Assembly (NCBI RefSeq): GCF_003815655.1
Contig: NZ_CP033917.1
Location: forward strand, 62,001 to 126,000
Direction of reading: 5' to 3'
Length of the DNA: 64,000 nucleotides
Origin: Chryseobacterium sp. G0201
GTDB lineage: Bacteria; Bacteroidota; Bacteroidia; Flavobacteriales; Weeksellaceae
The position numbers and the translations under genes are program-made. The notes under the pieces were generated by a model. It was not told where the DNA came from, did not search any database, and saw nothing but the letters and a program-made list of their open reading frames with translations. Positions 24,427 to 33,339 of the stretch are shown here, one piece after another (the first letter of the stretch is position 1; each line of letters begins with the position of its first letter).

Positions 24427-24720
24427 CTATAATCTATTGACAGAATAGTTGACAGCTTCTGCCTCTAATTCTTCATTGGTAGCTTGTCGGTTTCTCAATA
24501 GCCACTCTTCAATTTCAGATTTATTGAAAAATATATTTTTCCCATTAGGTTTCGAATGGGGAATTTCGTTTTTGGAAGTTAGTTTATAGAGGTAAAGTTT
24601 AGAAAGCCCCGTAAAATGGGCTACCTCGTCAATATTTAAGACTTTTTTATTTTGTAGGGATTGAGCTTTAAGAATTTGCTCAATTTTGTCAAGCCGTTGG
24701 TTTATTGTCATTGTCTCCAT
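24427..24720 (-). CDS. Excisionase-like helix-turn-helix DNA-binding protein
   Basis: 97 residues. KVLNIDEVAHFTGLSKLYLY and KLTSKNEIPHSKPNGKNIFF form the HTH_17 (MerR/excisionase-like) winged helix, ending FNKSEIEEWLL, with an N-terminal coiled helix. Such proteins bend att DNA for excision or regulate the replication gene that follows. It starts 33 bp upstream of the Rep-like frame on the same strand. Confidence 0.85.
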   Translation of the reverse strand: METMTINQRLDKIEQILKAQSLQNKKVLNIDEVAHFTGLSKLYLYKLTSKNEIPHSKPNGKNIFFNKSEIEEWLLRNRQATNEELEAEAVNYSVNRL

Positions 24721-24822
24721 ATTTCTGATTTTAAATTATGGGACAAATCTCTAAGAATTATAAAAGATACAGAATAACTAATATCTAACAATAGCTAAAG
24801 CATTAGATTGTAAGGTTGGTGT

Positions 24823-25569
24823 TTATAAAGCTTCAATCATTTTTTCAAAGTCCATTCTAAACTCAGAATAATTATCCTTTTTTACCAAATTAGCGTGGGT
24901 AAACTTTAGTTCAGAATTTTCAGATTTAAAACAATATGATAAGATTTTCACAATACTGCCTTTGTAAGTAATATATTTTGATGACTCTAAAACATTAATT
25001 AAATCTGAAATCGATTTTTTATTAGTCTGTTTATTTAAGGTTACTTTTAACCATACAATTTGGCATTCTACATCTTGAATTTTTTGATCAGAAAAAATAA
25101 ACTTAAAATCATCAAATTCCATTATTTTAATAAATTCATCTTCCACAAGTTTGTTAAACAACTTTTGTAATTGATTTTCATTACCTAGCCAATTAAAACC
25201 AGTTATAACTTCTTTCTGTTGATCCGATGCCATTGAGATTTTATCGTCAAGCATTGCAATATAAATTTTTGCATATTCAATTAAATCATCATCTTCAATC
25301 CTTGGCAAATTTTTTCCTTGCTGTTTCAATTTTCGTCTCCCAGAAAACCATTCTACAAAATCTTCCATTCTGAAAATAGCACCAGTTTTTATTTTTATAT
25401 AATTACCGATTCTCAATAATTGTTCTTCAGCATCAACAGAAATTTTTCCTTTATCTTGTGTAATTAATTCTCTTAAATCATCAAAAACACCATTATTAGC
25501 CATATCAAAAGCAAAACCCATTGATAGGTCATCTAAATTCTGGTTATTGTCTTCAATATCATTTCTCAT
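24823..25569 (-). CDS. Hypothetical protein coupled to the integrase
   Basis: 248 residues, acidic, with no membrane segments. The start overlaps the integrase stop by four bases (ATGA-type overlap), so translation is coupled. The sequence LRIGNYIKIKTGAIFRMEDF VEWFSGRRKL is the most distinctive part. The C-terminal half (SISDLINVLESSKYITYKGS ... LKFTHANLVKKD) resembles the small C-terminal helical domain that often accompanies Bacteroidetes integrases, but I cannot name a family. Confidence 0.6.
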   Translation of the reverse strand: MRNDIEDNNQNLDDLSMGFAFDMANNGVFDDLRELITQDKGKISVDAEEQLLRIGNYIKIKTGAIFRMEDFVEWFSGRRKLKQQGKNLPRIEDDDLIEYAKIYIAMLDDKISMASDQQKEVITGFNWLGNENQLQKLFNKLVEDEFIKIMEFDDFKFIFSDQKIQDVECQIVWLKVTLNKQTNKKSISDLINVLESSKYITYKGSIVKILSYCFKSENSELKFTHANLVKKDNYSEFRMDFEKMIEAL

Positions 25570-26696
25570 AATTCAAACTTTGGAATAGTATTCACCGCTT
25601 CAATTTTCCTTTTGTCAATCACTTTGGCGTAAATTTGGGTTGTACGGATTTCACTGTGTCCTAATAATTTGGAAACAGTAAATAAATCCGTCCCTAAAGT
25701 AAGTTGCAAAGTGGCATAGGTATGTCGTCCGCAATGGAAAGTAATGTGTTTTGAAATTCCGGCTTTCATACACCATTGCAATAATGCAGTATTCATATAA
25801 GCCGAATAGCGAAGACCCACGAAAACTCTCTCTTCTGCATCCTGCATTTCTTTCATCAATTCTCTAGCTTGTTCATTGATATAATGATACTGTAAACTTC
25901 TCGTTTTTTGCTGATGAAAATTAATCTTCCAGTTTTCTCCTTCTTTCTGCACCTGCTTCCATGAGAGATTATTGACATCTGACCAACGCATTCCGGTAAG
26001 ACAAGAAAATAAAAACGCTCTTTTCAATACATCATATCTGCATTCTGTTTTGAATAATGCTTGAACCTCTTCTAAAGTGAGAAATTCGCGCTCATTCTCA
26101 ACTGGTTTTGGTGTTGAGACTTTATGGGAAGGATTTGTCAGAATAATTCCGTCATCGACTGCTTTATTAAGTGCAGCTCTCATTTTTGTAAAATATGAAC
26201 TTACGGAATTTCCTGACAAAGGCTGACCGGCTTTTGTTTTTGCAATTTTTTGTAAATAATTTTTGAAGCCTTCGCAGTAGGTAATATCCACATCATCAAA
26301 CGAAATATTTTCTCCTGAATACTTTTTTAAGTGCTTTAATACGCTATCCCAATTTCCATAGTTCCCCAAACTTTCCATACGCTCGTCAGTGAGTTTCGCA
26401 AAATAATCAATGAAATTAGCTTTAGCTTTTATTTCAGATCTGAAACCATACTTATTATTCAAATATTCTTTCTCCTTTTCAGCACGGATAATTTCAACTT
26501 TTTTTTCAACTTCTTTGTTATGGTTTTTTTGCTGAGGTGTTTTAGGATTTGTATACAGATAGTAATCTAGTTTTGCGGTAACCCTCTTCGGCTTTGAATT
26601 TCCGTTCGCACTCACGGAATACCCTGAATAAACCTCCAGCGATAGATTATATTTATCTCCGGCTGAATTTTGGCGTCTTCTGATATGGACTTTCAT
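25566..26696 (-). CDS. Tyrosine integrase of the mnmE-linked island
   Basis: 376 residues. It has an N-terminal arm-binding domain (MKVHIRRRQNSAGDKYNLSL), a SAM-like core-binding domain (YFAKLTDERMESLGNYGNWD), and a catalytic domain with Arg in LTGMRWSDVNNLSW, HCGRHTYAT (HxxR), LLGHSEIRTTQIY (His and the Tyr nucleophile). This is the standard Bacteroidetes phage/transposon integrase. Its gene starts 160 bp from the end of mnmE, and the mnmE terminal 18 bp are repeated at 910-927, so it most likely catalysed integration there. Confidence 0.93.
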   Translation of the reverse strand: MKVHIRRRQNSAGDKYNLSLEVYSGYSVSANGNSKPKRVTAKLDYYLYTNPKTPQQKNHNKEVEKKVEIIRAEKEKEYLNNKYGFRSEIKAKANFIDYFAKLTDERMESLGNYGNWDSVLKHLKKYSGENISFDDVDITYCEGFKNYLQKIAKTKAGQPLSGNSVSSYFTKMRAALNKAVDDGIILTNPSHKVSTPKPVENEREFLTLEEVQALFKTECRYDVLKRAFLFSCLTGMRWSDVNNLSWKQVQKEGENWKINFHQQKTRSLQYHYINEQARELMKEMQDAEERVFVGLRYSAYMNTALLQWCMKAGISKHITFHCGRHTYATLQLTLGTDLFTVSKLLGHSEIRTTQIYAKVIDKRKIEAVNTIPKFEL

Positions 26697-26855
26697 TTTG
26701 CTACAATTTGCTACAAATATATAAATAAACGCAAATATGTCGCAAAAATTTTTGATTTATAGCAAACAAAATCAAAACAAAGAAAAATAAAAAAAAGTAT
26801 AAGTAATTGAATTATAGAGTTATATTATATATTTATTGGATGTTATTTATCAACT

Positions 26856-26873
26856 TTATTTCCCGATACAAAA
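26856..26873 (-). other. Proximal attachment site within the mnmE 3' end
   Basis: The last five codons and stop of mnmE (FCIGK-stop) form the right-hand att copy. It differs at two bases from 910-927, both synonymous or silent for the five residues. The reading frame of mnmE is intact, as expected when the inserted element brings its own copy of the gene end. Confidence 0.75.
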
Positions 26874-28241
26874 CTTAGAAAAAATATTCCCCAACACCTC
26901 ATCATTAGTTACCTCACCAGATATTTCTCCAAGATGCTCCAACGCATTTCTCAACTCATAAGCTAACAATTCTGTTGAAATCTGGAAAGTAATTGCCTCC
27001 TTCACTTTATTCACGGCATCCAAAGACTTACCTAAAGCTTCAAAATGACGTTGATTGGTAATCACCACATTATTTTCTGCAGATTTCAATTGTTCAACAT
27101 AAGAAGACAATTCATTTTTAAGATCCTGAATATTCTGATTTTCAACGGCCGAAATTTTAATAAAATCAAATTCCTGGGAAATCTCGTTTCGGAAAATATT
27201 TTCTACTTTTTCATAGGTTGTCGGAGAAACTTCATCAATTTTTGTAGCGCAGATAATTAATTTTAAATCATTTCGTTGCAAAGATTTGATCATTTCAATA
27301 TCGTCAGAGAAATCTGCTGTTGCAGCATCAGCCAAGTAGACTAAAATATTAGCATTCTCCACTTTTTCTTTGGCTTTTTTTACTCCGATAGCTTCAATTT
27401 CATCAATTGTATCACGCAATCCCGCCGTATCTATTAAACGGAAAGCATGACCTTTAATGTGAAGAATTTCTTCAATTGTATCTCTCGTCGTTCCGGCAAT
27501 GCTACTAACGATCGCTCTTTCTTCCTTCAATAAAGCATTCAGTAAGGTTGATTTTCCGGCATTGGGTTTTCCGATGATGGCAACGGCGGTTCCGTTTTTA
27601 ATGGCATTTCCGTATTGGAAACTTTCAATCAGAGAATTAAGTTTTAATTCAATCTTATCAAGCAACTGATTCAAAGCAGATCTGTCGGCAAATTCTACGT
27701 CTTCTTCTGCAAAATCAAGCTCCAATTCTATTAAGGAAACAAAATTCAGTAAATCAGTTCTTAAAAACGATATCTCATTCCTAATTCCGCCTTTCAACTG
27801 ATTGATGGCAACTTTTCTGGAAGCTTCATTTTCAGAAGCAATCACATCTGCAATGGCTTCAGCCTGAGAAAGGTCGATTCTCCCGTTGATAAAAGCACGA
27901 AGGGTAAATTCCCCTGCTTTTGCCATTCTCGCTCCATTATTAATTAAAGTTTCAAGAATACGTTTTCCAATATGCGGTGAGCCATGAAAAGCAATTTCCA
28001 CAGAGTTTTCAGTTGTAAAACTTTTCGGTGCCAGAAAAATAGACAACATCACCTCATCGATCGCCTCATCGCCATCCATAAAATAGCCGTAATGAATCGT
28101 GTGAGATTTCTGTTTTTCCAATTTTTTTCCCGGAAAAGATTTCTGAACGACAGATAAAGCATCGTTCCCCGAAACTCTGATAATCCCTAAAGCTCCTACT
28201 CCATTGGCCGTAGCCAGTGCGCAAATGGTATCGTTATTCAT
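26856..28241 (-). CDS. mnmE: tRNA modification GTPase MnmE
   Basis: MnmE with MnmG installs the carboxymethylaminomethyl group at U34 of certain tRNAs. The 461-residue protein has the N-terminal tetrahydrofolate-binding domain (ALATANGVGALGIIRVSG) and the helical domain. A G domain is inserted with GKPNAGKST (P-loop), DTAGLRDT (G3) and TKID (G4, Thr in place of the usual Asn). It ends with the invariant FCIGK, whose Cys is needed for the reaction. Length is typical. The gene end serves as integration site for the island. Confidence 0.97.
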   Translation of the reverse strand: MNNDTICALATANGVGALGIIRVSGNDALSVVQKSFPGKKLEKQKSHTIHYGYFMDGDEAIDEVMLSIFLAPKSFTTENSVEIAFHGSPHIGKRILETLINNGARMAKAGEFTLRAFINGRIDLSQAEAIADVIASENEASRKVAINQLKGGIRNEISFLRTDLLNFVSLIELELDFAEEDVEFADRSALNQLLDKIELKLNSLIESFQYGNAIKNGTAVAIIGKPNAGKSTLLNALLKEERAIVSSIAGTTRDTIEEILHIKGHAFRLIDTAGLRDTIDEIEAIGVKKAKEKVENANILVYLADAATADFSDDIEMIKSLQRNDLKLIICATKIDEVSPTTYEKVENIFRNEISQEFDFIKISAVENQNIQDLKNELSSYVEQLKSAENNVVITNQRHFEALGKSLDAVNKVKEAITFQISTELLAYELRNALEHLGEISGEVTNDEVLGNIFSKFCIGK

Positions 28242-28505
28242 GCTGCAAATTTACGATTTTTAATGGCACAGAACCATATGGTTTATCTATTGTACTTATT
28301 TTTGAAATTCATTTACTACATTACTCATTGCAGATTACTCATTATTTATTTTTCAGGAGCTATTTGACTATGTCGAATTACAGTTTTATTTTTTTGAAGC
28401 AATTTCCCGCTTTCCACTATATATTTTTTGCCAATTCCTTTGCCATTGCAAAAAAGGATGTCGTTACAATCGGGGCTAGGGTTGCAGTCGTTGTAATAAT
28501 TTCAG

Positions 28506-28655
28506 TCATTGCGAGGAGCGAAGCAACGAAGCAATCTCAAAAAGTAACAGATGACTTTAGTACATATAATTTGTCATGCTGGAAGAATCTAAGCTTTCCA
28601 TTAAATAATTAATTAATCAAAGAGATTGCTTCGTCGCTTCGCTCCTCGCAATGAC
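28506..28655. repeat. Paired inverted REP-like repeat
   Basis: The left arm CATTGCGAGGAGCGAAGCAA followed by CGAAGCAATCTC (28506-28539) is repeated in inverse orientation at 28622-28655 (GAGATTGCTTCGTCGCTTCG, CTCCTCGCAATGAC). About 80 bp of AT-rich DNA lies between. The same arms recur at 56681-56857. This explains most of the 419-bp gap between mnmE and the flavodoxin-fold gene. It resembles REP/BIME elements and may act as a transcription stop. Confidence 0.85.
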
Positions 28656-28660
28656 AAAAC

Positions 28661-29239
28661 TCACTTCCGTTTTGCTCCCAATAATTTAATTTTTTCGAGC
28701 CATTTTTGACGCTGTTTTTCATCGGAGGTTTTTATAACTCCTACATAAGTAATTTTTACGGGTTGTATTCCACAAAATTCTAATGTAGATTTTCTAAGCT
28801 GATTCACACTCGGCCTTCCAAAAAAGAGTCGATAATACCAACCGGGCTGATCCACTGTTGTGATAATGCGAGCGGTTTTCCCTTTCAACAATTTATCCCA
28901 CCAGACAGAATTTTCTCGGTATTTAAAAGCAAAACCCGGAAGAAAAAGTCGATCAATAAAACCTTTTGTAATCGCAGGTAAACCACCCCACCAAACAGGA
29001 TGAATCCAAACCAAATGATCTGCCCATTGTATTTTCTCCCAAGCGTTAATTAGATCAGGTTCCAACTCCATTCTTTTCTGATACCCGAATTGCAGATTCG
29101 GATTAAAATCTAAATCTGCAATCACAATTTCCTGAACTTCCGCTCCAGATTGCAAAGCGCCTTCTTTATAAGCTTTCGCAATTCCAAAGTTGAAAGAATC
29201 TTTGTTAGGATGACCGTTAATAATCAGTATTTTTTTCAT
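28661..29239 (-). CDS. NAD(P)H dehydrogenase (quinone)-type flavodoxin-fold oxidoreductase
   Basis: 192 residues of the Flavodoxin_2 family (PF02525), which transfers electrons from NAD(P)H to quinones via FMN. The phosphate-binding loop GHPNKDSFN follows the first strand (residues 9-17). WIHPVWWGGLPAITKGFIDR (about residue 78) is the flavin-binding signature, and FKYRENSVWWDKLLKGKTAR matches the family. It overlaps the end of the next gene upstream by four bases and forms an operon with it and a Crp-type regulator. Confidence 0.9.
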   Translation of the reverse strand: MKKILIINGHPNKDSFNFGIAKAYKEGALQSGAEVQEIVIADLDFNPNLQFGYQKRMELEPDLINAWEKIQWADHLVWIHPVWWGGLPAITKGFIDRLFLPGFAFKYRENSVWWDKLLKGKTARIITTVDQPGWYYRLFFGRPSVNQLRKSTLEFCGIQPVKITYVGVIKTSDEKQRQKWLEKIKLLGAKRK

Positions 29240-30261
29240 TCTGTTACTTGTATATTGATGGTTTCATAAGCCTTTAATGATTCGTATAAGGAAGAACCTT
29301 GATACAGCTGATGACTGAAATAGATCTTATTGTCATGATTATTTTTCAACAATTCTTCTGTGTGCAAAACAGCGGATAATGCCGTTAATTCAGCCTGTCC
29401 TTTTGTACTTTGAAGACTTATTTTTTTAGTTTCACTATTTGTTTTAATAACAATTTCAAAAACCGACTGATCTCCATTTCCACTGGAAGCGAAAACCATT
29501 TTTCTTTCCTTTAAAGATAGAATATTATATAATTTTATTTTCTGAAATGCACCCAATAACCAGGTAATGAATTTTGAATTATACGTCATTTTTACGCTGA
29601 CATTCGGAATTTTCTCAATTTGATTTAAAATGTAAAGATCCGGAACATCAAAATTATAGGCTTGTCTTTTTCCAATCCCAAAAGAAAATTCAAAAGGTTC
29701 CGCATTCAAAAAGTGTTTGATAGAGACTGGTTTGTTATTTTGATAATTAACAAAAGGTTTGGCCACGTTTTCAGCCATAAAATGTGCCGAACTTTCTCCT
29801 GCCAAGTCTTTCACAGAATAATACACGAAAAGATCAACACTCTGAATATCTTTTACCTGACGTGAAAATGAATGTATCAAACCACCCACGATTCCGCCCA
29901 TCCAGCCTGAACTGAAAACAATTCGGCTGTTGATCGTCTGTTTTTTAGCAAAATCATAAGCTTTCGTAAGATCAGGCGTTGGCTTGGTGATATCCAGATA
30001 ATCGATTTTGTTTTCAATCGCGAAACGGAGTACATGATCTTCTTTATCATTCACAGAAAGGATAATCACATCTATTTTTTTATCAAGAATAGATTGAAAA
30101 GTCTGAGGTTTGGTAACATCAATGATTAAATCATTTTCCGTTTTTCCTTGTTTTCTGCCTCCAATGAAAATATTGCTATTTGGATTTCTGGATGAAAGAA
30201 TTCGGGCAATGGTTTTTCCTACCATTCCATTTCCACCGATAATTACAATGTTTGACTTCAT
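29236..30261 (-). CDS. Saccharopine-dehydrogenase-like NAD(P)-binding protein
   Basis: 341 residues. The N-terminal Rossmann fold starts IVIIGGNGMVGKTIARILSS (GxxGxxG) and continues FIGGRKQGKTENDLIIDVTK. The middle (RIVFSSGWMGGIVGGLIHSF) resembles the substrate domain of saccharopine dehydrogenase-related proteins. The substrate is not evident; these paralogues rarely act on saccharopine. It overlaps the flavodoxin-fold gene by four bases, so both are probably co-expressed under the Crp-type regulator 53 bp upstream. Confidence 0.8.
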   Translation of the reverse strand: MKSNIVIIGGNGMVGKTIARILSSRNPNSNIFIGGRKQGKTENDLIIDVTKPQTFQSILDKKIDVIILSVNDKEDHVLRFAIENKIDYLDITKPTPDLTKAYDFAKKQTINSRIVFSSGWMGGIVGGLIHSFSRQVKDIQSVDLFVYYSVKDLAGESSAHFMAENVAKPFVNYQNNKPVSIKHFLNAEPFEFSFGIGKRQAYNFDVPDLYILNQIEKIPNVSVKMTYNSKFITWLLGAFQKIKLYNILSLKERKMVFASSGNGDQSVFEIVIKTNSETKKISLQSTKGQAELTALSAVLHTEELLKNNHDNKIYFSHQLYQGSSLYESLKAYETINIQVTE

Positions 30262-30314
30262 ATATTTTTTTCACAAAACTATAAAGCCGGCACTTCAATG
30301 TATAGGACAAATGT

Positions 30315-30881
30315 CTAAAAAGAAATTTCTTTTCTGATTCGGCTCAAATGCCTTTGGGTTATACCTAAATAAGACGCCAGATATTGCAACGGAATTTCCT
30401 GAATATAATTGGGCTGATTCTCTAGCAAAGTAACATACCGTTTCTTTGCATTATCCCTCTGTAACTGGAAAAAGCGTTTTTCCAGTTCGAGATATTCCTG
30501 TTCGGCAACTATTTTTAAAAATTTCAACCAATTCGGATGAGTCTGAACCAATTCATCAATTTTATCTTTCTTTAAAATCAACAGATCTGCATCAGAAATA
30601 GCCTGCATCGTTTCCACACTTGGAGCACCTGAAATAAATGATGAATAGGAAGCCAACAGATCATTAGGAAACCTGAAACAATACGTACTGTCCTTTCCTT
30701 CATCAGAAATATAGTACGACCGGAAAATACCAGATCTAATCAATGCAATTTCTTTACATTTTTCACCTTCCTGTATAAAAATATCGTTTTTGTTCACTTT
30801 TCTCACTTCAAAAAGTTGTGCAAAATCTTCAATTTCCTGTTCTGAAAATATATTAAAACTATGAAAGAAATCCTGTATCAT
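30315..30881 (-). CDS. Crp/Fnr-family transcriptional regulator
   Basis: 188 residues with a cyclic-nucleotide-binding-type N-terminus (EVRKVNKNDIFIQEGEKCKE, LIRSGIFRSYYISDEGKDST) and a C-terminal HTH (EIPLQYLASYLGITQRHLSR IRKE). This short type is common in Bacteroidetes and does not necessarily bind cAMP. It lies 53 bp upstream of the two oxidoreductase genes on the same strand and may control them. Confidence 0.9.
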   Translation of the reverse strand: MIQDFFHSFNIFSEQEIEDFAQLFEVRKVNKNDIFIQEGEKCKEIALIRSGIFRSYYISDEGKDSTYCFRFPNDLLASYSSFISGAPSVETMQAISDADLLILKKDKIDELVQTHPNWLKFLKIVAEQEYLELEKRFFQLQRDNAKKRYVTLLENQPNYIQEIPLQYLASYLGITQRHLSRIRKEISF

Positions 30882-30945
30882 TTAGGCTAAGTGTAATTTT
30901 TCATCAAAAATAAGCAAACTCAAAGTTTTACTCACTAAAAAATAA

Positions 30946-30972
30946 AAATCACCTCAAGAATTGAAGTGATTT
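30946..30972 (-). terminator. Terminator, possibly of a short transcript
   Basis: AAATCACCTCAA pairs with TTGAAGTGATTT around GAA, with one mismatch. The minus strand continues into a T-rich stretch. It is separated from the aminopeptidase terminator (31113-31144) by about 140 bp that contain a TATCTTTG -7-like box on the minus strand (31035-31042), so a short RNA of about 80 nt could end here. Confidence 0.6.
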
Positions 30973-31112
30973 ACCGCTTTTGAATTTACTAAGTATATAT
31001 GAAGATATGAAAATGATGTCTTTTTGTTGATACAAAGATAGATTACCACCTATTTTAACCCTTCAGGGGAATCACTAGAATTTTATCCGTAAAAATACGG
31101 TTGCGTATTAAA

Positions 31113-31144
31113 AAAAGCCTTGCAACAAAGGTTACAAGACTTTT
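31113..31144 (-). terminator. Terminator after the Xaa-Pro aminopeptidase gene
   Basis: AAAAGCCTTGCAAC pairs with GTTACAAGACTTTT around AAAG (two mismatches). The minus strand continues with a run of Ts. It lies about 50 bp after the stop of the aminopeptidase gene. Confidence 0.8.
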
Positions 31145-31193
31145 AAGTTTATCTAACAATTATTTTAGTAGATTTTTTTCTTTTCTAAATTAA

Positions 31194-32963
31194 TTAAAGC
31201 GGGCTTACCAATTCTAAGAACCATTCTTTAACCTCACCTTCCAAATATGGTGAAAGTTTTTCTTCACATGTTTTGTGATAGCTGTTTAACCAAGCAATTT
31301 CTTGTTCAGAAAGAATTTCTTTTACGATCGTATCTTTAAAGAACGGGCAGAACGTCAATGTTTCAAATTCATAGAAAGTTCCGTGAATGGTTGTTTCCGC
31401 TTCTTTTACAGCGATCAAATTCTCATGACGGATTCCGTAATCTCCTTCTAAGTAATAACCCGGCTCGTTTGAACAAACCATTCCTACCAAAAGATCTTGA
31501 GGATTTAAGTCTTTTCTGATGTTTTGAGGACCTTCATGAACGTTCATGAAACTTCCGACACCGTGACCTGTTCCGTGGTTGAAATCTTTCCCTTCCATCC
31601 ACAACGGAAGTCTTGCGATTGCGTCAAGATGAACTCCTTTTGTTCCTTTCGGGAATTTCACCATTGATAAACGGATCAATCCTTGTAAAACTAAAGTTGA
31701 ATTTCTTTTAAAATCATCAGAAACATCTCCCAAAGACAACGTTCTTGTAATATCCGTCGTTCCTTCAAGATACTGACCTCCTGAATCTACCAAAATACTT
31801 GAGTCGTTTGTAACTTCCTTACTGCCTTCACTTTTTGCAGAATAGTGCATAATTGCACCGTTATCTTTATATCCAACAATACTTCCGAAACTTTCTCCGA
31901 CAAAATTTTCACCTTCTGCACGGAAACCTCTCAATTTTTCGCCGATAGAATATTCGGTCATTGCTTCCTTTCCGGCGTTATGTCTTAACCAATAAAGGAA
32001 TTTCACCATCGCAACACCGTCTCTCACCATTACTTTTCTGAAACCTTCCAGTTCAGTTTCATTTTTCTGAGCTTTCATTAAGTTTCCTGGAACCGGAGCT
32101 TTGATGAATTGATTATTATCTTTTAAAGCCTCATAAATAGACTGATTGCTGTTTGGAGATACTAAAACCGTTTCGTTTTTAAATACATTTAAGTGATTAT
32201 AAAACTCTTCGTAAGGCATCATTTTTACGAAAGATTCATCCATCTGCTTTCTTGCTTCAACCTCTAATTTTTCCAGATCAGTGAATAAGATCGCATCATT
32301 TTTAGTGATAATGATGTATCCTAAAAATACAGGATTGCTTTCAACATCGCTACCTCTTAAATTTAAAGTCCAAGCAACATCATCCAAGCTTGAAATGATA
32401 TGAACCGTCGCTTCCTGGTCTTCCATTTTTTGACGGATTGCAGAAATTTTATCTGTTACAGATTTACCAGCCCATTGTACAGGATGTACGAATATTGGAT
32501 TTTTTGAAGGCGTTCCTCTGTCTGTCCAAATGGTTTTTAAAAGAGGCAGATCAACGATCGTTATGTTTTTTGAATTTAATTTTTGAGAAAGCAATTCCCA
32601 GTTTGCGTGAGAAGTTGCTACAGCATTTACCGCTACTTTTCCGTTCGTTGGAATTTCTGAAATGATCCAGTCGATATAGTTGGGAGTTCCTTCCATTCCG
32701 TCTTTGAAAAGATCGATTCCTGAACCGTCTAATTCGATGGCAGCTTGTGTGAAATATCTTCCGTCTGTCCAAAGTCCTGCTTTATCTTGTGTAACAACCA
32801 CAAAACCTGCAGAACCTAAAAATCCCGATAACCAAGACCTTTCCTGCCATTCTTCAGGCAGATATTCACTCATATGCGGATCCGCAGAATATACTATAAA
32901 TGCATCAACATTATTTTTCTGCATTTCTTCGCGAAGCGCAGCTACTTTTTCCTTTGAAGTCAT
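31194..32963 (-). CDS. Xaa-Pro aminopeptidase (aminopeptidase P family, M24B)
   Basis: 589 residues, the long three-domain form. It removes N-terminal residues preceding proline. Two creatinase-like N-terminal domains (residues 1-300) precede the pita-bread catalytic domain. Metal ligands appear as Asp in LVDSGGQYLEGTTDITRT (two Asp), His in FNHGTGHGVGSFMNVHEGPQ, Glu in SNEPGYYLEGDYGIRHENL. The C-terminus matches long eukaryotic-like APP1 forms. No signal peptide is seen, so it is cytoplasmic. It stands alone with its own terminator. Confidence 0.95.
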   Translation of the reverse strand: MTSKEKVAALREEMQKNNVDAFIVYSADPHMSEYLPEEWQERSWLSGFLGSAGFVVVTQDKAGLWTDGRYFTQAAIELDGSGIDLFKDGMEGTPNYIDWIISEIPTNGKVAVNAVATSHANWELLSQKLNSKNITIVDLPLLKTIWTDRGTPSKNPIFVHPVQWAGKSVTDKISAIRQKMEDQEATVHIISSLDDVAWTLNLRGSDVESNPVFLGYIIITKNDAILFTDLEKLEVEARKQMDESFVKMMPYEEFYNHLNVFKNETVLVSPNSNQSIYEALKDNNQFIKAPVPGNLMKAQKNETELEGFRKVMVRDGVAMVKFLYWLRHNAGKEAMTEYSIGEKLRGFRAEGENFVGESFGSIVGYKDNGAIMHYSAKSEGSKEVTNDSSILVDSGGQYLEGTTDITRTLSLGDVSDDFKRNSTLVLQGLIRLSMVKFPKGTKGVHLDAIARLPLWMEGKDFNHGTGHGVGSFMNVHEGPQNIRKDLNPQDLLVGMVCSNEPGYYLEGDYGIRHENLIAVKEAETTIHGTFYEFETLTFCPFFKDTIVKEILSEQEIAWLNSYHKTCEEKLSPYLEGEVKEWFLELVSPL

Positions 32964-33339
32964 TTTTGAATAATTTTTTAAAGAGGTGAAGTTACAAAAT
33001 TTTTGAGGTTTGGAAATGGATTTTCTGTTTTTATTTAAAGCTAATGTTCGTAAAAGTTTCTTTGAAAATATTTACTTTTTTAAGTTTCGAAAGGTCGTTT
33101 CACTCAATAATTATTTTGTGATTGTATGAAGATTTTATCCCTTAGTCCTTTTTTCGTGAGATTGCTTCAAATTCGGTTCTCTAGGACAAATTTTGCTTAT
33201 TATCTTACTCAAAAACAGCTTATACTATCATCAAAAATTTTCAATCATTTAAGACAAACAAACAATATTTAGATACCACAATTATTAATTATTATTAAAA
33301 AATTAAACTTTTGGAAAGATTCTTGCTACATTTCACATT
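32964..33339. other. Intergenic region between divergent genes
   Basis: AT-rich spacer between the minus-strand aminopeptidase and the plus-strand DUF6526-like gene. It must carry both promoters, but apart from generic A/T runs I see no clear -33/-7 pair, repeat or RNA. Confidence 0.4.

Noticed and set aside
26697..26855. tRNA gene at the integration site
   Set aside because: Many islands use tRNA genes, but no cloverleaf or TPsiC-like sequence is present; the mnmE end accounts for the target.
28217..28612. 131-codon plus-strand frame running over the mnmE start and a REP repeat
   Set aside because: It depends on the repeat sequence and AT-rich spacer; composition (FIFLKQFPAFHYIFFANS) is typical of a chance frame.
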